Shown here: positions 37,005-54,984 of the stretch, piece by piece
How positions within the stretch are numbered: position 1 is the stretch's first letter
Layout: each line of letters opens with the position of its first letter
NCBI GenBank assembly: GCA_028829895.1
Contig: CM054180.1
Span: 111,775,135 to 111,839,134 of the forward strand
Reading direction: 5' to 3'
DNA length: 64,000 bases
Source of the DNA: Sinotaia quadrata
Lineage: Eukaryota; Mollusca; Gastropoda; Architaenioglossa; Viviparidae
The notes under the pieces: model-generated
What the model was told of the DNA's origin: nothing
Seen by the model: the letters and a program-made list of their open reading frames with translations, nothing else
Databases searched by the model: none
Translations under genes and position numbers: made by a program

Positions 37005-37235
37005 GTCAGCAACGACACACATTTCTTGCTCTCTACGTGCACATGGGATGAAGAGATAAATGTCCTTGACCTTCCTTATTCTCACATGACAAGTCAGTTA
37101 GTTATCTTCACTCCTGATTTTGACAAAAGGAAGCGAACTTCTGACGTAACGATATTTGATTCGCGAATGTTACCCCCCCTCGCCATTAAACACACTGTAG
37201 AGTCAACCTGTTTTCACTAAAATTCACCAAGTGTG
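37005..37235 (-). promoter_or_regulatory. Candidate promoter or first non-coding exon region of unit C
   Basis: Conserved with 27.74-27.9 kb across CGTGCACATG, GAGATAAAT, GACCTTC and TCACATGA. It lies 1.2 kb upstream of the unit C ATG, before the inferred 5' UTR intron. Inference only. Confidence 0.35.
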
Positions 37236-37499
37236 ACCAGTCAGTAAATGCATCAGCAATTATCAGTACAGTTAATTAATAAAGTAATTTATATTTAAAA
37301 TATCAATCCATGACGATGATAGGCACTGCCGTAATTTCGTTATTTAAATATGGACAATTTTAAAGAAATCCTTTAGAGCAATGTCATCTTATTGATATTG
37401 TTAACTTTGTTTTTAGATTTTAAACTTGTCCTTAAATCGTTTATACTACGTTTCATTTTCCTGCCGATCTTCATTACATGGAATGTTTCATTTTTCGTG

Positions 37500-37735
37500 G
37501 TGCCTATATTCCTTTGTACTTACATACTAAACATTTTCTCACTTAGTCTATTACAGGTGCCTATATTCCTTTGTACTTACATACTAAACATTTTCTCACT
37601 TAGTCCATTACAGGTGCATATATTCCTTTGTACTTACATACTAAACATTTTCTCACTTAGTCTATTACAGGTGCCTATATTCCTTTGTACTTACATACTA
37701 AACATTTTCTCACTTAGTTCATTACGGGTGCATAA
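37500..37735 (+). repeat. 57-bp minisatellite, 4 copies
   Basis: The unit begins GTGCCTATATTCCTTTGTAC and ends CTTAGTCTATTACAG. Because 57 is a multiple of three, one frame stays open as a 19-residue repeat, but there is no other sign of coding. Confidence 0.95.
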
Positions 37736-38164
37736 CGCGAATAAACATTAGTATTAGTATAAAACTATTGACGTATACATCCTAATTTGGATGGTGATGG
37801 CATTATTAGCTTTAGAATAAAGCTGTTATCTGCACTTCAATACTTTGCATTACGTCATCATTCTATTGCAACACGATTTAATGTATCTCGTCAAATCCCA
37901 TACATTTCTTAAATACCTACGCTTGTGTTATGTCTTGTCCTGCACTAATTAGGTACGTGTTCGGAGCTCTTCTGACCTTGTTGCCAGACAACTCCTATGT
38001 ACTGTGTCTACTTAACGCCCCTGTTAACTCTGTGAATCTGTTCTCCATTGTCGAAAAACAAGCTGACTCATGGAAGCCAGCGAACGAGACGCTTTGACTC
38101 AACGTTACACATTATATTGATCCTCGCCAACACAGCACTTTTAAAACTGTACTAGAGTTATAAT

Positions 38165-38400
38165 TCTATATGCCTACGTCATCGGTATTATTAGAGTTAA
38201 CTGTATAAAATAATAAACATAACAAATAGTGCCTTTGTCATCGGTATTACAGTTAACTGTATAAAATAATAAACATAACAAATAGTGCCTTTGTCATCGG
38301 TGTCATTACAGTTAACAGTATAAAATAATAAACATAACAAATAGTGCCTTTGTCATCGGCATCTTTACAGTTAACTGTATAGGATAATAAAAATAACTAA
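38165..38400 (+). repeat. Minisatellite, about 57-bp period, 4 copies
   Basis: The unit contains ACAGTTAACTGTATAAAATA and GTGCCTTTGTCATCGG. Confidence 0.92.
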
Positions 38401-38819
38401 CATTTTCTTTGTTACTGATATCATTATAACTACTGTACAATGAAATATATAAAAAATATTGTACAGTGCATATTTCCTCAGTATCAATAAAACTGCCACT
38501 AAAATATAATACACTAGTAATGTAATAAATTTATTTATCTGTAATATGTGCCTATGTGTGTCTACTGATATACATTTTTTAAAGCGTGATTATTAAATCT
38601 ATGGTTTGCAAAATTAAAGAGCGTTTCACTTCCAGATAATTATTATCTATTACATACAGAACCTGAATTAATTATATCGACTTTAATTTTTTTTTCGTAC
38701 ATTTATTCAAACGTGTTCTTTATTATTGTTATGATTCTGTAAATTAGTATAATAAACTATATTGACTTTAGTAAGTTGTAATGAAAACAATCGTCTGTAT
38801 TTCATGAATTATTTGTGAT

Positions 38820-39110
38820 TTTATGGGGGGGGGGGGGTTATACAGAATGATAAATGCAAGTAGTATTTGTATCTCATGCATTGTGTAGTTTACGAGAAAG
38901 GTGACGTGTTAAAGATAACGTAATATGTATATTTCGTACATATTTTAGTTTACAAGAAAAGTGACGTTTTTAAAGATAATATAGTATGTGTATTTTATAA
39001 TTTGTGAAGTTTACGAGAAAGGTGACGTGTTAAAGATAACGTAGTATGTATAATTCATACGTTGTGTAGTTTACACGAAACTGACGGGTTAAAGATAACT
39101 TACGAGAATC
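38820..39110 (+). repeat. Poly-G run and minisatellite of about 62 bp, 4 copies
   Basis: After a G tract at about 38826-38837, units built on TAGTTTACGAGAAAGGTGACG and TTAAAGATAACGTA recur. Confidence 0.85.
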
Positions 39111-39779
39111 AAACGAACTTTATTTGCATGGGAGGTTAAGTCCGTTCTCATACTTGCAGAGATAAACATTTTTTCGTTCTTCTGTGGTTGTTTCTCTTAT
39201 TTATATGTACAAGACTGGAATCGAAATATATGAAAGATGATCCGCTGGAGCTTTATAAAAGAGAGTGTAAATAAACGACAGACAGGGTCAAGGTTATAAT
39301 AGCAATAATACCTGTCGACTAGTACACAAACGACAGACTGAGTCGACGACATAATAACACCTCTCGACTCCCTAATAAATTCTGAAAACACAAACTTGAC
39401 AACGCGTTTGAAGATCTCTTTCCGCACACTTTAAAATAGAGGAAGGGCTGGCTGCAGATAAAGTCATGAAAAAAGCTTGCTTCTCCAAAATCGCAAGTTT
39501 CAGCCAGCCATCAACAACAGGGATACAAACAACAACCATGAGCAAATGCAACAAGGATATATTATTTGGAAATTACCGTTGAACATGAAAGTCAACTCCT
39601 CTAAGACACTTAAACAACCAAACAAGGAGATTTCTCACAAACGTCAATAACCGAAACTGAAGAAAAGAATAGAAAATCCACAACAATAAAGGAATTTTTC
39701 TTTTAAAATATAGCCTACAAATAGTGGAGTAAAACAGAGATAAAAGACAAAATCAGCTAGACTGATCCAGAGCTCAACA

Positions 39780-40800
39780 AGAAAATACACACATCTTCAC
39801 CAGACTGATGTTATTAGCATCCTTGCTTTGGTACATCAAAAGTAGGGGTGTGGCAGACTCCCTTATGCTTACACACTCTGCAACACACTGTGAAAGTTTC
39901 CCGTGCTTTCCCGGTCACTCAAGTCACGACTAGTTAACAAACGAAGGATAGCTAGTAGCTTGAAAGTTGAACTTGAGGCTCCACTTGTGACTCACAGCTC
40001 AGGGTCGAACTCACACTCAGACTGAGATTCAACCACAACAGAAAGAAGAAGAAATCGGAATAAATCAGAAAAAGTCAGAAGAAATCAGAAGGCTACTTGC
40101 TGACTGCAACGTACAATCAAAGAGCAATCCTAAGTTTCTTATTCACTACAATATAACTCTATTCTATTTCACATTTATTCTCAAAACTTACAATCTCCTG
40201 CAACAGTAGTTATTATCCATATGCACATGTGGTACAATAAATACAATGTATCAAACAATGTCACATATTAACACACCACATAGGTGTATCTTAGTTCAAA
40301 CATTTGTAGTAAAAACAGCAATTTTCACAGTACATCTTTACATAACACACGTATAACGTATCAATAGAAAGACGTACGAAATGTTTCCAAGTCCATTCTC
40401 TCTTAATTAGTCAGTTTAAACTCACCTCTCACGCTAACGACTGCTTTCAGAGCCGGACTTTTCTCTTTGTCTTCAAATTCAAAAGTGAATAGACAGCAAC
40501 ATTCTCTACTTACTGCAAGTAAACTTCTTAAACTCAGTGCATTAGCTAGTCTCATTCTCATAAATCATAATCAATGGATAATAAAAAATCTGCACTCAGT
40601 TTCCACTAGGTCAGCAAGTCTAGAATGTTCTAGCCTCAGGCGGTTTACTTCAATCCGAACACTTTTAAAATAAAACCATAAGCAGTGCATAAGGTCGGGT
40701 CACTCTGACAATTAGGCAAATTATTAAACAATTAAAATAAAAAATAGGGAGGGACAAATTTAATTTGTCAGAAAACCGAACAATGTCGATTTAGTCAACA
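39780..40800 (-). repeat. Interspersed repeat family L, long reversed copy
   Basis: The reverse complement of 40.1-40.8 kb aligns with 56.4-57.05 kb over most of its length (TCCCTCCCTATTTTT, GAGTGACCCGACCTT, TTCACTTTTGAATTTGA, GAGATTGTAAGTTT). The likeness continues to about 39.8 kb against 57.06-57.21 kb, including TTGATGTACCAAA and CATCAGT. The repeat unit is therefore longer than one LTR, or these copies keep part of the internal region. Confidence 0.6.
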
Positions 40801-40899
40801 GACTCATCCATTATACCCATTCACACCCATATCACCCCTTCATATAGGTGCAAAACTGGCACAGACAGGAAGTGATTCCCATAATTAATTATCATCATC

Positions 40900-42880
40900 C
40901 AATGCATGTCAGGATATTTATAAATATTGCCCGGATCCCATCAAGAAACATTTAAAATTATGGAAAGAATAAAAATTAAATGTAAATAAAACTCTAAAGC
41001 AAAAAGTCTAGTACTAGTGTTAAAATACGTTAGATGTAACTATTGCGTCATCCATAAAATAGAAGAGTGGTTTTCTAGGTTGCAAGAAGTCGATCAGTTA
41101 AGATTAAGATGAATCCTCTCGATCTCCAGTAATCCAAACAAGCCAATCATCTATGAACCATGTGAATCAGATTGCAATAAACATGTGTAGGTGGGAATGT
41201 TAGCCATGACCATAAATCTATGTGAATGGAGAAAGAGGGGAGTAAGGTAGTTCAGAGGCCTTGGGACACATTCTGAAATCCGTGCTTAGTTAAAAATAAG
41301 GGAGTGTAGAAAAGTAGCTTGATTGAGGTGTGAAAGATGGAAAAGGGGGGGGGGGTCTCTGATGACTAATACTCTCATAGTCTGGTGACAATTTATTGTA
41401 CAGCTGTAAATAGATGTGGGATTAATTTTGAAAGTCTTTAATTAGGGAAGTAAACTCATGCCATGTGCTTTTCTCCAACAACAATATACTTCGAGTGTAA
41501 AAGAAAAGGCTCGTCTAATTTTAGAAAGTATAGGCTGATATCTGTATGAATGTGTAGCCAAAAAGGCTTTATCATAAAAGAGTGTATGAGATTTTAAGGA
41601 AATCCAATGGCTGTTGTTACGGATGACTTCTGACTCTTGGTTTCGCTGAACGAAGGTACAAAGTTGCATTTATAATATTTTGTGATTAATATTTTTGTGT
41701 AAAGTATAATTATGATAATTTGTCATGTATAATTCAATTACGTTTATTTCAGGTAGTGAAATTGTACTCAGAGAAAATGATTTGGCCTTTATATAAGGAG
41801 CACTCTGTATTTATTGTAATCAGTCTCTGATCACTGCATTTATTAATTGCAGGCTCACTGTGTGTTTGGTCGCATCACGTCTTATCTTGTTGTTTTGCAG
41901 CATCATATTGCTCGAGTGCTTTAGATTTTGATTTGTACAAATGCTGTACTAAATGTTTGTGAATCTAGGAGTCTATCTAGATTCAGCTAAGAGTGCCAGT
42001 GTCTGCGGTGAGACTCCATCAGTGTAATTAAGTATAAACAGTACATTGGCCAGGAGTGTGGGAACGGTTTGAGAACCATGTAAAACATTCTATAAATAGT
42101 GAACTATTGGAACCTTTCGTGAACATTTTGATAATCAAGAACCAGAAGAAAATCTATAGACTTTGGCAGGGGAAATCTAATTAGCTTGGGAATGCTAAGT
42201 TTTCTATGACATAAATTGTGACAATTGTATGACGAGGACTTGTAATTGATTGCTGATTTTTTTATACTTGTTAATTTTTCAACTGTCTTGCATCATTCCT
42301 TATCATCTTCATTTCGTGTAAATCTCATTAATTGTAGTAATTGTATCTGTCTATTGCTGTGTCTATATGTGTGAGAATCCTGGAGCAGTTGACCTCAATT
42401 GCTGTGCAATTCGTATTGTCCATCTTACGGGGTACCAACAATGCACACAGACATTCTTGGCAGTACATACATGAATATTCTTTGGGGTTTCTGACCATCT
42501 CCATTGTGAACATTAAAAGGGCTTCTGAGTTCCAGTGCACAGTAAGCAATGCAGCTGCTAGGTATTGATACTTGTCTAACTTTCAACCTGCTTGAAAATG
42601 TACGACATTTCAAATTCTTAACAAACGGGGTAAGACAGTGCTACAAGTGTACGTTTGACTGTGAATTCGTCTTGTCTTACTTATTGTCATATGAATGAGA
42701 ATATTACAATATGTAAAGTCGGAATTTTAATTAATACATTATGAAAGGTTAGTAGAACAAATTAATGCAATAAAAATGAAATATAAACGTGCAGGAAAAA
42801 GTTTATTATAAAATGCTATGTAATGCATTACTCATGTACAGGACAATACCTATACTGAAATATATTACAAAATACGTACA
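40900..42880. other. No gene seen; possible unclassified LTR-like patch
   Basis: TATATAAGGAGCACTCTG near 41.79 kb followed by GTAATCAGTCTCTGATCACTG looks like an LTR promoter and leader, but no ends were found. No supported frame. Confidence 0.25.
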
Positions 42881-42992
42881 TTTGCTGAAATAAAAATAAT
42901 TACATAAAGATACGCTCAAAAATGTATTTCAATAAACAAAATAATAAATGCATAAAGGAGCGGAACGTTGAGATAGCAATAAAAAAGTAAAT

Positions 42993-42995
42993 GTA

Positions 42996-43044
<49 letters not shown>

Positions 43045-43050
43045 GTGTGT
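42993..43050 (+). repeat. (TG)n microsatellite
   Basis: TG repeats with a few single changes. Confidence 0.95.
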
Positions 43051-43166
43051 AACGTCATATAAGTATGTGTACGCGAGTTAAATCGTACATACAATAATTA
43101 AAACATACATCTTCTATCGCACAAGCGAGATTGAAATTCGGTTTCATTACTTACCCGTACAGTTTG

Positions 43167-43311
43167 GTTGAATAAGCCTGTATTGTCTGTAGTGCGTGTG
43201 GTTGAATAAGCCTGTGTTGTCTATAGTGCGTGTGTTGAATAAAACTTTCATTGTCTGTAGCGTGTGTAGTTGAATAAGCCTGTGTTGTCTGAAGCGTATC
43301 TTATTGAATAA
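43167..43311 (+). repeat. Minisatellite GTTGAATAAGCCTGTRTTGT, about 36-bp period, 4 copies
   Basis: The same unit forms the array at 59518-59735. Each array lies 1.2-1.6 kb downstream of the tail exon of its unit (D and E), so it was duplicated with the gene. Confidence 0.88.
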
Positions 43312-43439
43312 TATATGTATTAAATATGGTACTTTATGATTTGATACAGGATCTCTTAAAACAACGATGCAGCTGTTTTAAATCTTGACATATTGGATTA
43401 ATTCTGTCCTCAAAAATAAAATAATAAAAATAAAGGGTT

Positions 43440-43705
43440 GTGTTGAAGGATGAAATCTGCATAAGTTAATATTGCAAGCACGATTATGTGTATGCTTATA
43501 GGAATATGCTATATTTATCCTGGATTGTTTATATACATTATATAAGTAACGTCAAAACAATACATTCATTAGTCATCACGGAAATGGGATTCGTTGTTTT
43601 CTGCCATTTCTGTATAATCTGAGAATACGAAAGTCGGGATGCATTTTGAAAGAAAACATTTACTTTCCAGGTTCACATTATGTGAAGCTTCAAAACGTAA
43701 AGCCG
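43440..43705 (+). repeat. Downstream flank of unit D, duplicated at 59.83-60.08 kb
   Basis: Shared text in order: GATGAAATCTGCATA, GGATTGTTTAT, ACAATACAT, TTTCTG(C/T)CATTTCTGT, and ACTTTCCAGGTT. This supports unit duplication including flanks. Confidence 0.7.
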
Positions 43706-44682
43706 CTATTCATTTCTAAACATGAATTTTTTCCTAACCGCAAGAAACATTGAAAAATATTCTTGTCGTCAATTACATCCTTGTCGCCATTCACATATGT
43801 CTGCTTACACCTGTTCTTTGAATTCTCTCAAATATGTTAGTATTATAATTATTGAACGATCAGTGTCAATTTGCTTCACAAATACCATGAAGCATACGTT
43901 AATGTGCGTCGTGTGTACATATATGTGCTTGTGAGTGTGTGTGCGTTTGCGAGTGAGTGGGTGAAGTCTACGTTTACCAATAAGCAGCATTTTAATGTCT
44001 TTTTATAGATAATGATTGCTAACATGTATTCAACAAAAATTAATCTCGGTCTACATGCTAATTAAGGTCAAACTCTGTTTATGTTCTAATCATATGTCTG
44101 TAGGTATTCAACATAAACTGACACGTATTATAATTGTTGTACAAATCACCACTAAGCTTGGAATGTTGGACACGCCATTTTAAACAACAATCGGAAATAA
44201 AACAGTATAGACTTATACACTTCAATCGAGAGTATTTCTGCAAAATACAACACCTTTTCCACCAAGTAAAAGTAGAGTATCTGTTACGAAATTTCTTTGT
44301 ATAGTTTGATACTGTTTTAATGCACTTATTGTTTACTGGTCAGCATTAACTATGTGTACCAATAGTCCAAATATTTTCATATAGCTGTTTATTTAGATTT
44401 ATCTCTGTGTCTTGAGAAATGATTTCCATTCTTTCAAGTAAATGTAAATTATTGAAATGATAAACATTTTCCTAGAGTCTTTCCGATAATAATTCTTTTC
44501 ATGGCTTCACATCTACTTACGCACAGAGACATGAATACACAAACACATTCGCCCTCACTCACTGAAATGCACTCAAGCAATGAAAAAGGGGAAAAGACTA
44601 AAGAGAGGGAGAAAGAAGACATAGAGAGATTAACTAATTCGTAATCTGTACACAGACATTAGGAATTAATCTAAATTGCAAT

Positions 44683-44688
44683 TTTATT
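44683..44688 (-). terminator. Possible polyadenylation signal of unit D
   Basis: AATAAA on the minus strand, about 120 bases after the stop. Confidence 0.35.
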
Positions 44689-44808
44689 ATGATTATATTT
44701 TTGTGCAAATAGGTATAGTGATAATATTTCATAAAGATTATGATCAGTATTATGACCAACTGATTAATTCTTCCCGTTTCTTGCCATTGAATTGAAGTCT
44801 ATTGTAGT

Positions 44809-49687
<4,879 letters not shown>

Positions 49688-49780
49688 CACGAGAACTGTA
49701 ATTGTAATTATATGTTTGTAATATCAAATATGTCAAGTAGATTTCTTTTATAATTTGTTATTAATGGTATCTAACTGTCT

Positions 49781-49808
49781 ATCTATAAATCTATCTATCT
49801 ATCTACCA

Positions 49809-49901
<93 letters not shown>

Positions 49902-49910
49902 CCTATCTAT

Positions 49911-49948
<38 letters not shown>
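49781..49948 (+). repeat. (TATC)n microsatellite, about 170 bp
   Basis: A tetranucleotide run just upstream of the candidate first exon of unit D. Confidence 0.97.
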
Positions 49949-49949
49949 G

Positions 49950-52380
49950 GTTTGCTAGTTAATTAGATGCTGTAAGTACTCTTCTTATGAAAGTTGAAAT
50001 CCTTGATAAAACAGAATTTTCTGGAAAAATGGAAATGAATATGATTTCATTTGTCTGCCATTTTAAACAAATCTTATATGATATGTGTTCGCTTTGGTAT
50101 ATACTTTTCTATAATTTATAAAAATTCCTTCTATTCTTATGAAATACACTTATAGATTTATTTTATGTTTGATGTCTCGACTTGTGTCACTATCACCAGG
50201 ATCAAGTGACAAATTAATTTTGTCCGGACTAGAAAAATTATTAAAAGTGAAATATTTATACTAGGGACATCTGTAGATAAAATAAAGGGAAAAGCACTTT
50301 CATATTTTAATGACTTATTTCCGAATTTTCACGAAGTTATTCTATAGTCATAAGCTGATACGTACGTGCTAAACTGGTAGTTAGTCAGACTTTAAGGGCA
50401 AAGCAGTCATCCGTAGAAATTGATGTCACAAGCCCGAGTTCACTGACCGATCGTAATTCCAGTACGACCTATCAATGGGAGTCGAAAGTTGAACGAGCGA
50501 AGACGTTGCAGAGAGTATCGGTTGAAAGGCTGTGTAATCCTTAAGTGTGGGGATTTAGACACACAGACCAAGGTATTAATGAAGTCGTGAAAATATCTGT
50601 CACCTAAAGAAACAAAAAAAGTATAATATACAAGTCGTGAAGATGAAGCAATTTCTAAAGTCGAGAACGAAAATAAATTTACTGTTTAGGAACGCCTTGA
50701 CGTGATAAGTCATTTTGAAGGAAGAGTCCATAAAGAAACAACGAAATTAATCTTGTGTGAATGTAAGTCAAAGCTGATTTTAAAAAAAATAGATTGAATG
50801 TTTTTAAAGATTTTAAGTCTTCAATTTATTAATTGTTTTGCGAGAACCCTTTATGAGAAAGGTACTTGACTATTTATTAGTTGTATGAAATACTGTTGTG
50901 GTAAAATTCATTGTGAAATATGATTTGTTTGCAGAGATTTAGTTCTAAGGTTCAATTTCAATTTATTAAATAGTTATCATATATTTAAAAATTGTGAAAA
51001 ATTAATAAGATAGTTCTAATGCATCGACATACATCTAGTTCGATTTTGTGGACAGAAATATGACTTGAGCGTTAATACCTAAGATTGAGATAAATGTCTA
51101 CGACTTAATATCCAAACACGTCAATAATGAATGCTGGTCATTCGGTGTGTGTGTGTGCGTGCGCTTGCTTGCTTGCGTGCATGCGTGCGTGTATGTCATC
51201 AGCGTACGTTTTGGACACTAAATATCGACAACTACCCTCCCCCCCCAAAAAAAAAAAATAAAATAAATAAATAAAATTGAAGAAGAAAAAAATAAAAATA
51301 AAAAGAGGAGTTATTAGAAGAAACCAGATTAAAAGTAACGATCAACACAAAGCATAATGAATTAAATGTAAATAAAATATAAAATATGTATGACACATAT
51401 CAGTATACAAATAAATATGTAAATGTATAAGGTGATTATCTTGTGTTTGTCTACTTTATTATATAAATGAACCTGTTCAATAGCTGTTTCATCTAATATG
51501 CAGTATTTGTAACCGCAGTTGCTACCCAAGGGAAACAATTAGCATGTAAAAATAAATAATATACAAATAGGTTGTTTCCCTTAGTAAACCTTGTGTAAAT
51601 AGCAATGGGTTTATTTTCAATGCTGTTGATAACAATACACAAAATCTAAATGATCGTCTAGAACTCCAGTTTAATTTTACTTTCTGGTCATGAATATACA
51701 TTTTACAATGTTTAGTGACAGTAGTATAGGCCGAAACCATATTTAATTTCCTAAACTTCAGCATTACGCAAATGTGAAACCGAAAGTAGACCCAAACAGA
51801 AATAATAAATTATTTTGTATGGTCATTAAAGATAAACAATGTTGGATATACGTTACATATGATAATAGCCGCTTACGATACTGAATATAACTGGGTGATT
51901 TTAAATTAAATTACTTTAAACTTACATATTTATAGAACTGAGGTGATAATCGCCTGTCAAGAAACCGACCTCACAGTTCAATCATTCACGTGACATACCA
52001 CATGATATCCGGCAATTAAATCGCCTCACTGACAGTTCAAGGAACGTGATACTAATAGTTATTTGTAGGTGTTTATTTATATAATCAGTGTTTTTTGCTA
52101 TGTGTGTGATTTAATTTATAAAGCATTTGCAGAAAAATATTTAAAATTTATACAATAATTTATGTACGAACTACAAATTTCTTCCCGTTAACAATATATT
52201 ATATTTAAACTACAACGATATAATACATTTTGCCTACACTGATGCTGTTTGAAAATATTCCGTTGTAAAACATGCGGGAACATGCTTAAGAAGGCAGCTC
52301 AATTAAAAATAATCATAACTAGGACTGTTATCTAAAACATAATACAAGTTAATGTAATGTTGTTCATATAAGTAATAATG
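49950..52380. other. No gene seen; AT-rich region upstream of unit D
   Basis: It holds a C run then A-rich stretch at 51236-51310 and the segment at 51.70-51.89 kb that matches 17.69-17.89 kb. No supported frame. Confidence 0.45.
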
Positions 52381-52389
52381 CGCGTGTGT

Positions 52390-52550
52390 ATGAGTGTACG
52401 TGTATATATGCATGTAACTGTAGAGAATGTGTACTTAAATATTGAACATGAAGTTCATTTTCGAAGTCAAGTTCACGAGAAACATCTGATTTCTATGCAT
52501 TAAACTGTTAACACCAAGGACATTGAACCATTCACGCACGCACACACACG

Positions 52551-52586
<36 letters not shown>

Positions 52587-52632
52587 TACACACACTACAA
52601 AGACACACAGACACACACACAGTACACAGACA

Positions 52633-52699
<67 letters not shown>

Positions 52700-53359
52700 C
52701 AGCCATCATGTGTGTATGAGCTTTTAATAGAAGCAAATATAACTCACAATAGACGTCTGTAAGCTGTACGGCCTATTTCTGATTTTATATTCTGGTGCAA
52801 AGTCTCTTCAAAGTATCCTTGGAATAAGGTCAAGTTTAACAAGATATGGCTTAACTCGAATAGTATAAGAAACAGCATATGGTTATTACCGCATCACGCG
52901 AAATGTACATCGATTGGACTTCGTATGCCAGAGTGCATGTACTCAGCAAAGCCTGCTAGGCAGGTGTTGTATATAGTAGACTGAGTGACATTTTCAGATA
53001 TATTTCCGCTCTTCTGACTGAAACCAGCTGTTCCCGAAGGCCTTGATGTTTGAGTCATTCCACTGTTAAACAACGGTTAGGACACTGATTGATTAATTAT
53101 CTAACCATCGCGACTCACAAGTTCGATCAGTCTCCACTGGGTAGTTAATGATAGTTACTAAAATGACAAAATGACTGTTAAGCTAGTTCAACATTTCATG
53201 TACTGAGTCTTGTGTAAAAATTGAGTTGAGCGTTGATGTACTGAAAGCTGTGTACTACCTTGATGAAATCACTTCCTGGTTGCTCTGATCTCGTGTACAT
53301 TTAAAGTACGTGTATGCCTTTGTTGAGGGAATGTTATGTGTACACTCTTAAAATAACTA

Positions 53360-53360
<1 letters not shown>
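52390..53360 (+). repeat. Duplicated segment, partner of 25.2-26.25 kb
   Basis: See the partner entry for the shared landmarks. The (CA)n tract here (52534-52699) is much longer than in the partner, and the 52-bp minisatellite is present as one unit followed by a (GT)n tract. Confidence 0.75.
52534..52699 (+). repeat. (CA)n microsatellite with interruptions
   Basis: CA repeats broken by AAAGACA, GTACACAGACAG and similar. Confidence 0.96.
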
Positions 53361-53361
<1 letters not shown>

Positions 53362-53405
<44 letters not shown>

Positions 53406-53447
53406 TGTGAGTGTGTGTGTGTGTGTGTATGTGTGTGTGTGTGTGTG

Positions 53448-53535
<88 letters not shown>
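53362..53535 (+). repeat. (GT)n microsatellite with GAGTGT interruptions
   Basis: About 170 bp. Confidence 0.97.
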
Positions 53536-53536
<1 letters not shown>

Positions 53537-53624
53537 CATGGCGAAGTGGGTGCTGAAGTTGGTTTCGAGAGAATAATATCATGTCAGTCTTTTCCTTATG
53601 TATGGATGGAGACATGTGTTGATG

Positions 53625-54160
53625 CATTATTAAGCATCTATAACTAATTACAATGGATAAGAATCTTAATTTATATTATTAATAATTCTCCAAAAGTCAC
53701 CACTCGTCTCTCTTATTTGGCAAATATGCGGGCACTGTAAACGTTTCTCAGTTCCACTACATAAAACAACATTTACAGTCACATTCCTTAGGTGGAAAAC
53801 GTCCTGCTAAAGGAGAAGACAAATCCACTGTAATCTATAATTAGTGAGCCCCCATCCACCCACTTTCTTCTTCAACATAAGATTATCTCAATATGCATAA
53901 GAAGGTCAATAAATTTAACCAATAAATGTATTAAATCAACAATCAATATATAATACAAAATAATATAATTGCAGGCCAACAATAGTCAATACAAATCACA
54001 GTTTAGTCCTATCATAGAATAGAAATTGAGTTATTATAGTAGGTAGGTTATTTGTAATATTTTTACATGACCTGGATTAAGAATTGCTTCAACAGTCTTC
54101 ACTTGCTTTTGCAACAATGTCACAATGTCTGTGTCAATACCTGTCTCCCACCACTAGCAT
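53625..54160 (-). repeat. Interspersed repeat family M, near full-length reversed copy
   Basis: On the minus strand the order is TTGACACAGACATTGTGACA, AATCCAGGTCATGTA, then TTTAATACATTTATTGG, AAGAAAGTGGGTGG, AGGACGTTTTCCACCTAAGG and the TTAATAATATAAATTAAG end. The plus-strand copy at 57.335-58.02 kb has the same order, which defines the family as about 0.5-0.7 kb. Confidence 0.75.
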
Positions 54161-54984
54161 GGAAAACACTGATGAACTGTTATATTCTTGAATGAACTTC
54201 AGTGTTCTCTTTGCCATGCTAGTTTCTTCGAGCAGAACAAGATCATTACAGTAATTCTGGAAACTCCAATATACTTGAATTCTCCCGATGTATCCAGCAT
54301 ATTTGATGCTGAATGGCAAAACCCAGTTAAAGACGCTAAGATTAATTTTTATGTACAGCCATTTGTAGTCGTAAATTTAAAAAAAATCAGTTGTAGGATT
54401 ACTTTAAAAATAACTTTATTAATCATTATTTTTCAATAATCAAATAGGTCTTTTGCTGTTGAGCTCATGATTATAGCTTTTAAAGCATAAAATGACTACT
54501 TGATGGTCAACTCTTTGATCCAGTTTAGGATTACTTCATTAACACATGACTGTTTCAATGGTATTTTTAGTGATCAGAGATCCGCATATGCATCACCTTG
54601 AGTGAGAAGGCTCTTTATTTCTAATACACAGGACGTGTGGCTGTACATGAATCAGACTCGAGGTGGCCCAAAATTCATTGCTATGGCACTTCAACTGCTT
54701 TACTCCATCTTTGGCCTTGTGTGTTTTAAAAAATAATTTTAAGATATAAACTTTATTTTTAACGTGCATTTGTGATTTTCTGAAGGTCCATGAGCAGGAG
54801 AAATTCTTGTTGGGACTCTGTGTAGAGTTACAATTACAATTACTGCAAATATTCATACATATTTTGTGACTTGAGAGGAAGGAATAATCTTACTGAGAAT
54901 TCATTTATATGATGCTAAATTGATTGTGTATGTTGTATTTTCCTATCACATTATTTTTAACATCTCAAAAAGGAGAAGCAATAT
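54161..54984. other. No gene seen
   Basis: A 61-codon minus-strand frame at 54134-54319 and an 87-codon frame at 54593-54856 have no recognisable domain. They may be internal parts of a retroelement next to the L and M copies. Confidence 0.35.

Noticed and set aside
37392..37751. 119-codon frame with a 19-residue repeat and hydrophobic segments, membrane-protein-like
   Set aside because: A 57-bp minisatellite keeps one frame open. The hydrophobic look comes from T-rich DNA, and there are no splice or homology signs.
39372..39554. 60-codon minus-strand frame beginning with a hydrophobic, signal-peptide-like stretch
   Set aside because: Short, no partner exon, no conserved domain, and close to an L repeat; too weak to call.
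41780..42000. Possible LTR promoter and leader (TATATAAGGAGCACTCTG)
   Set aside because: No terminal repeats, target duplication or second copy could be found in the window.
52435..53627. Cys/Val-rich and Thr/His-rich frames (also at 16.6, 18.5-19.0, 24.0-24.3, 25.1-25.4, 26.3-26.6, 32.1-32.5 and 47.4-47.6 kb)
   Set aside because: These are translations of (TG)n and (CA)n microsatellites.
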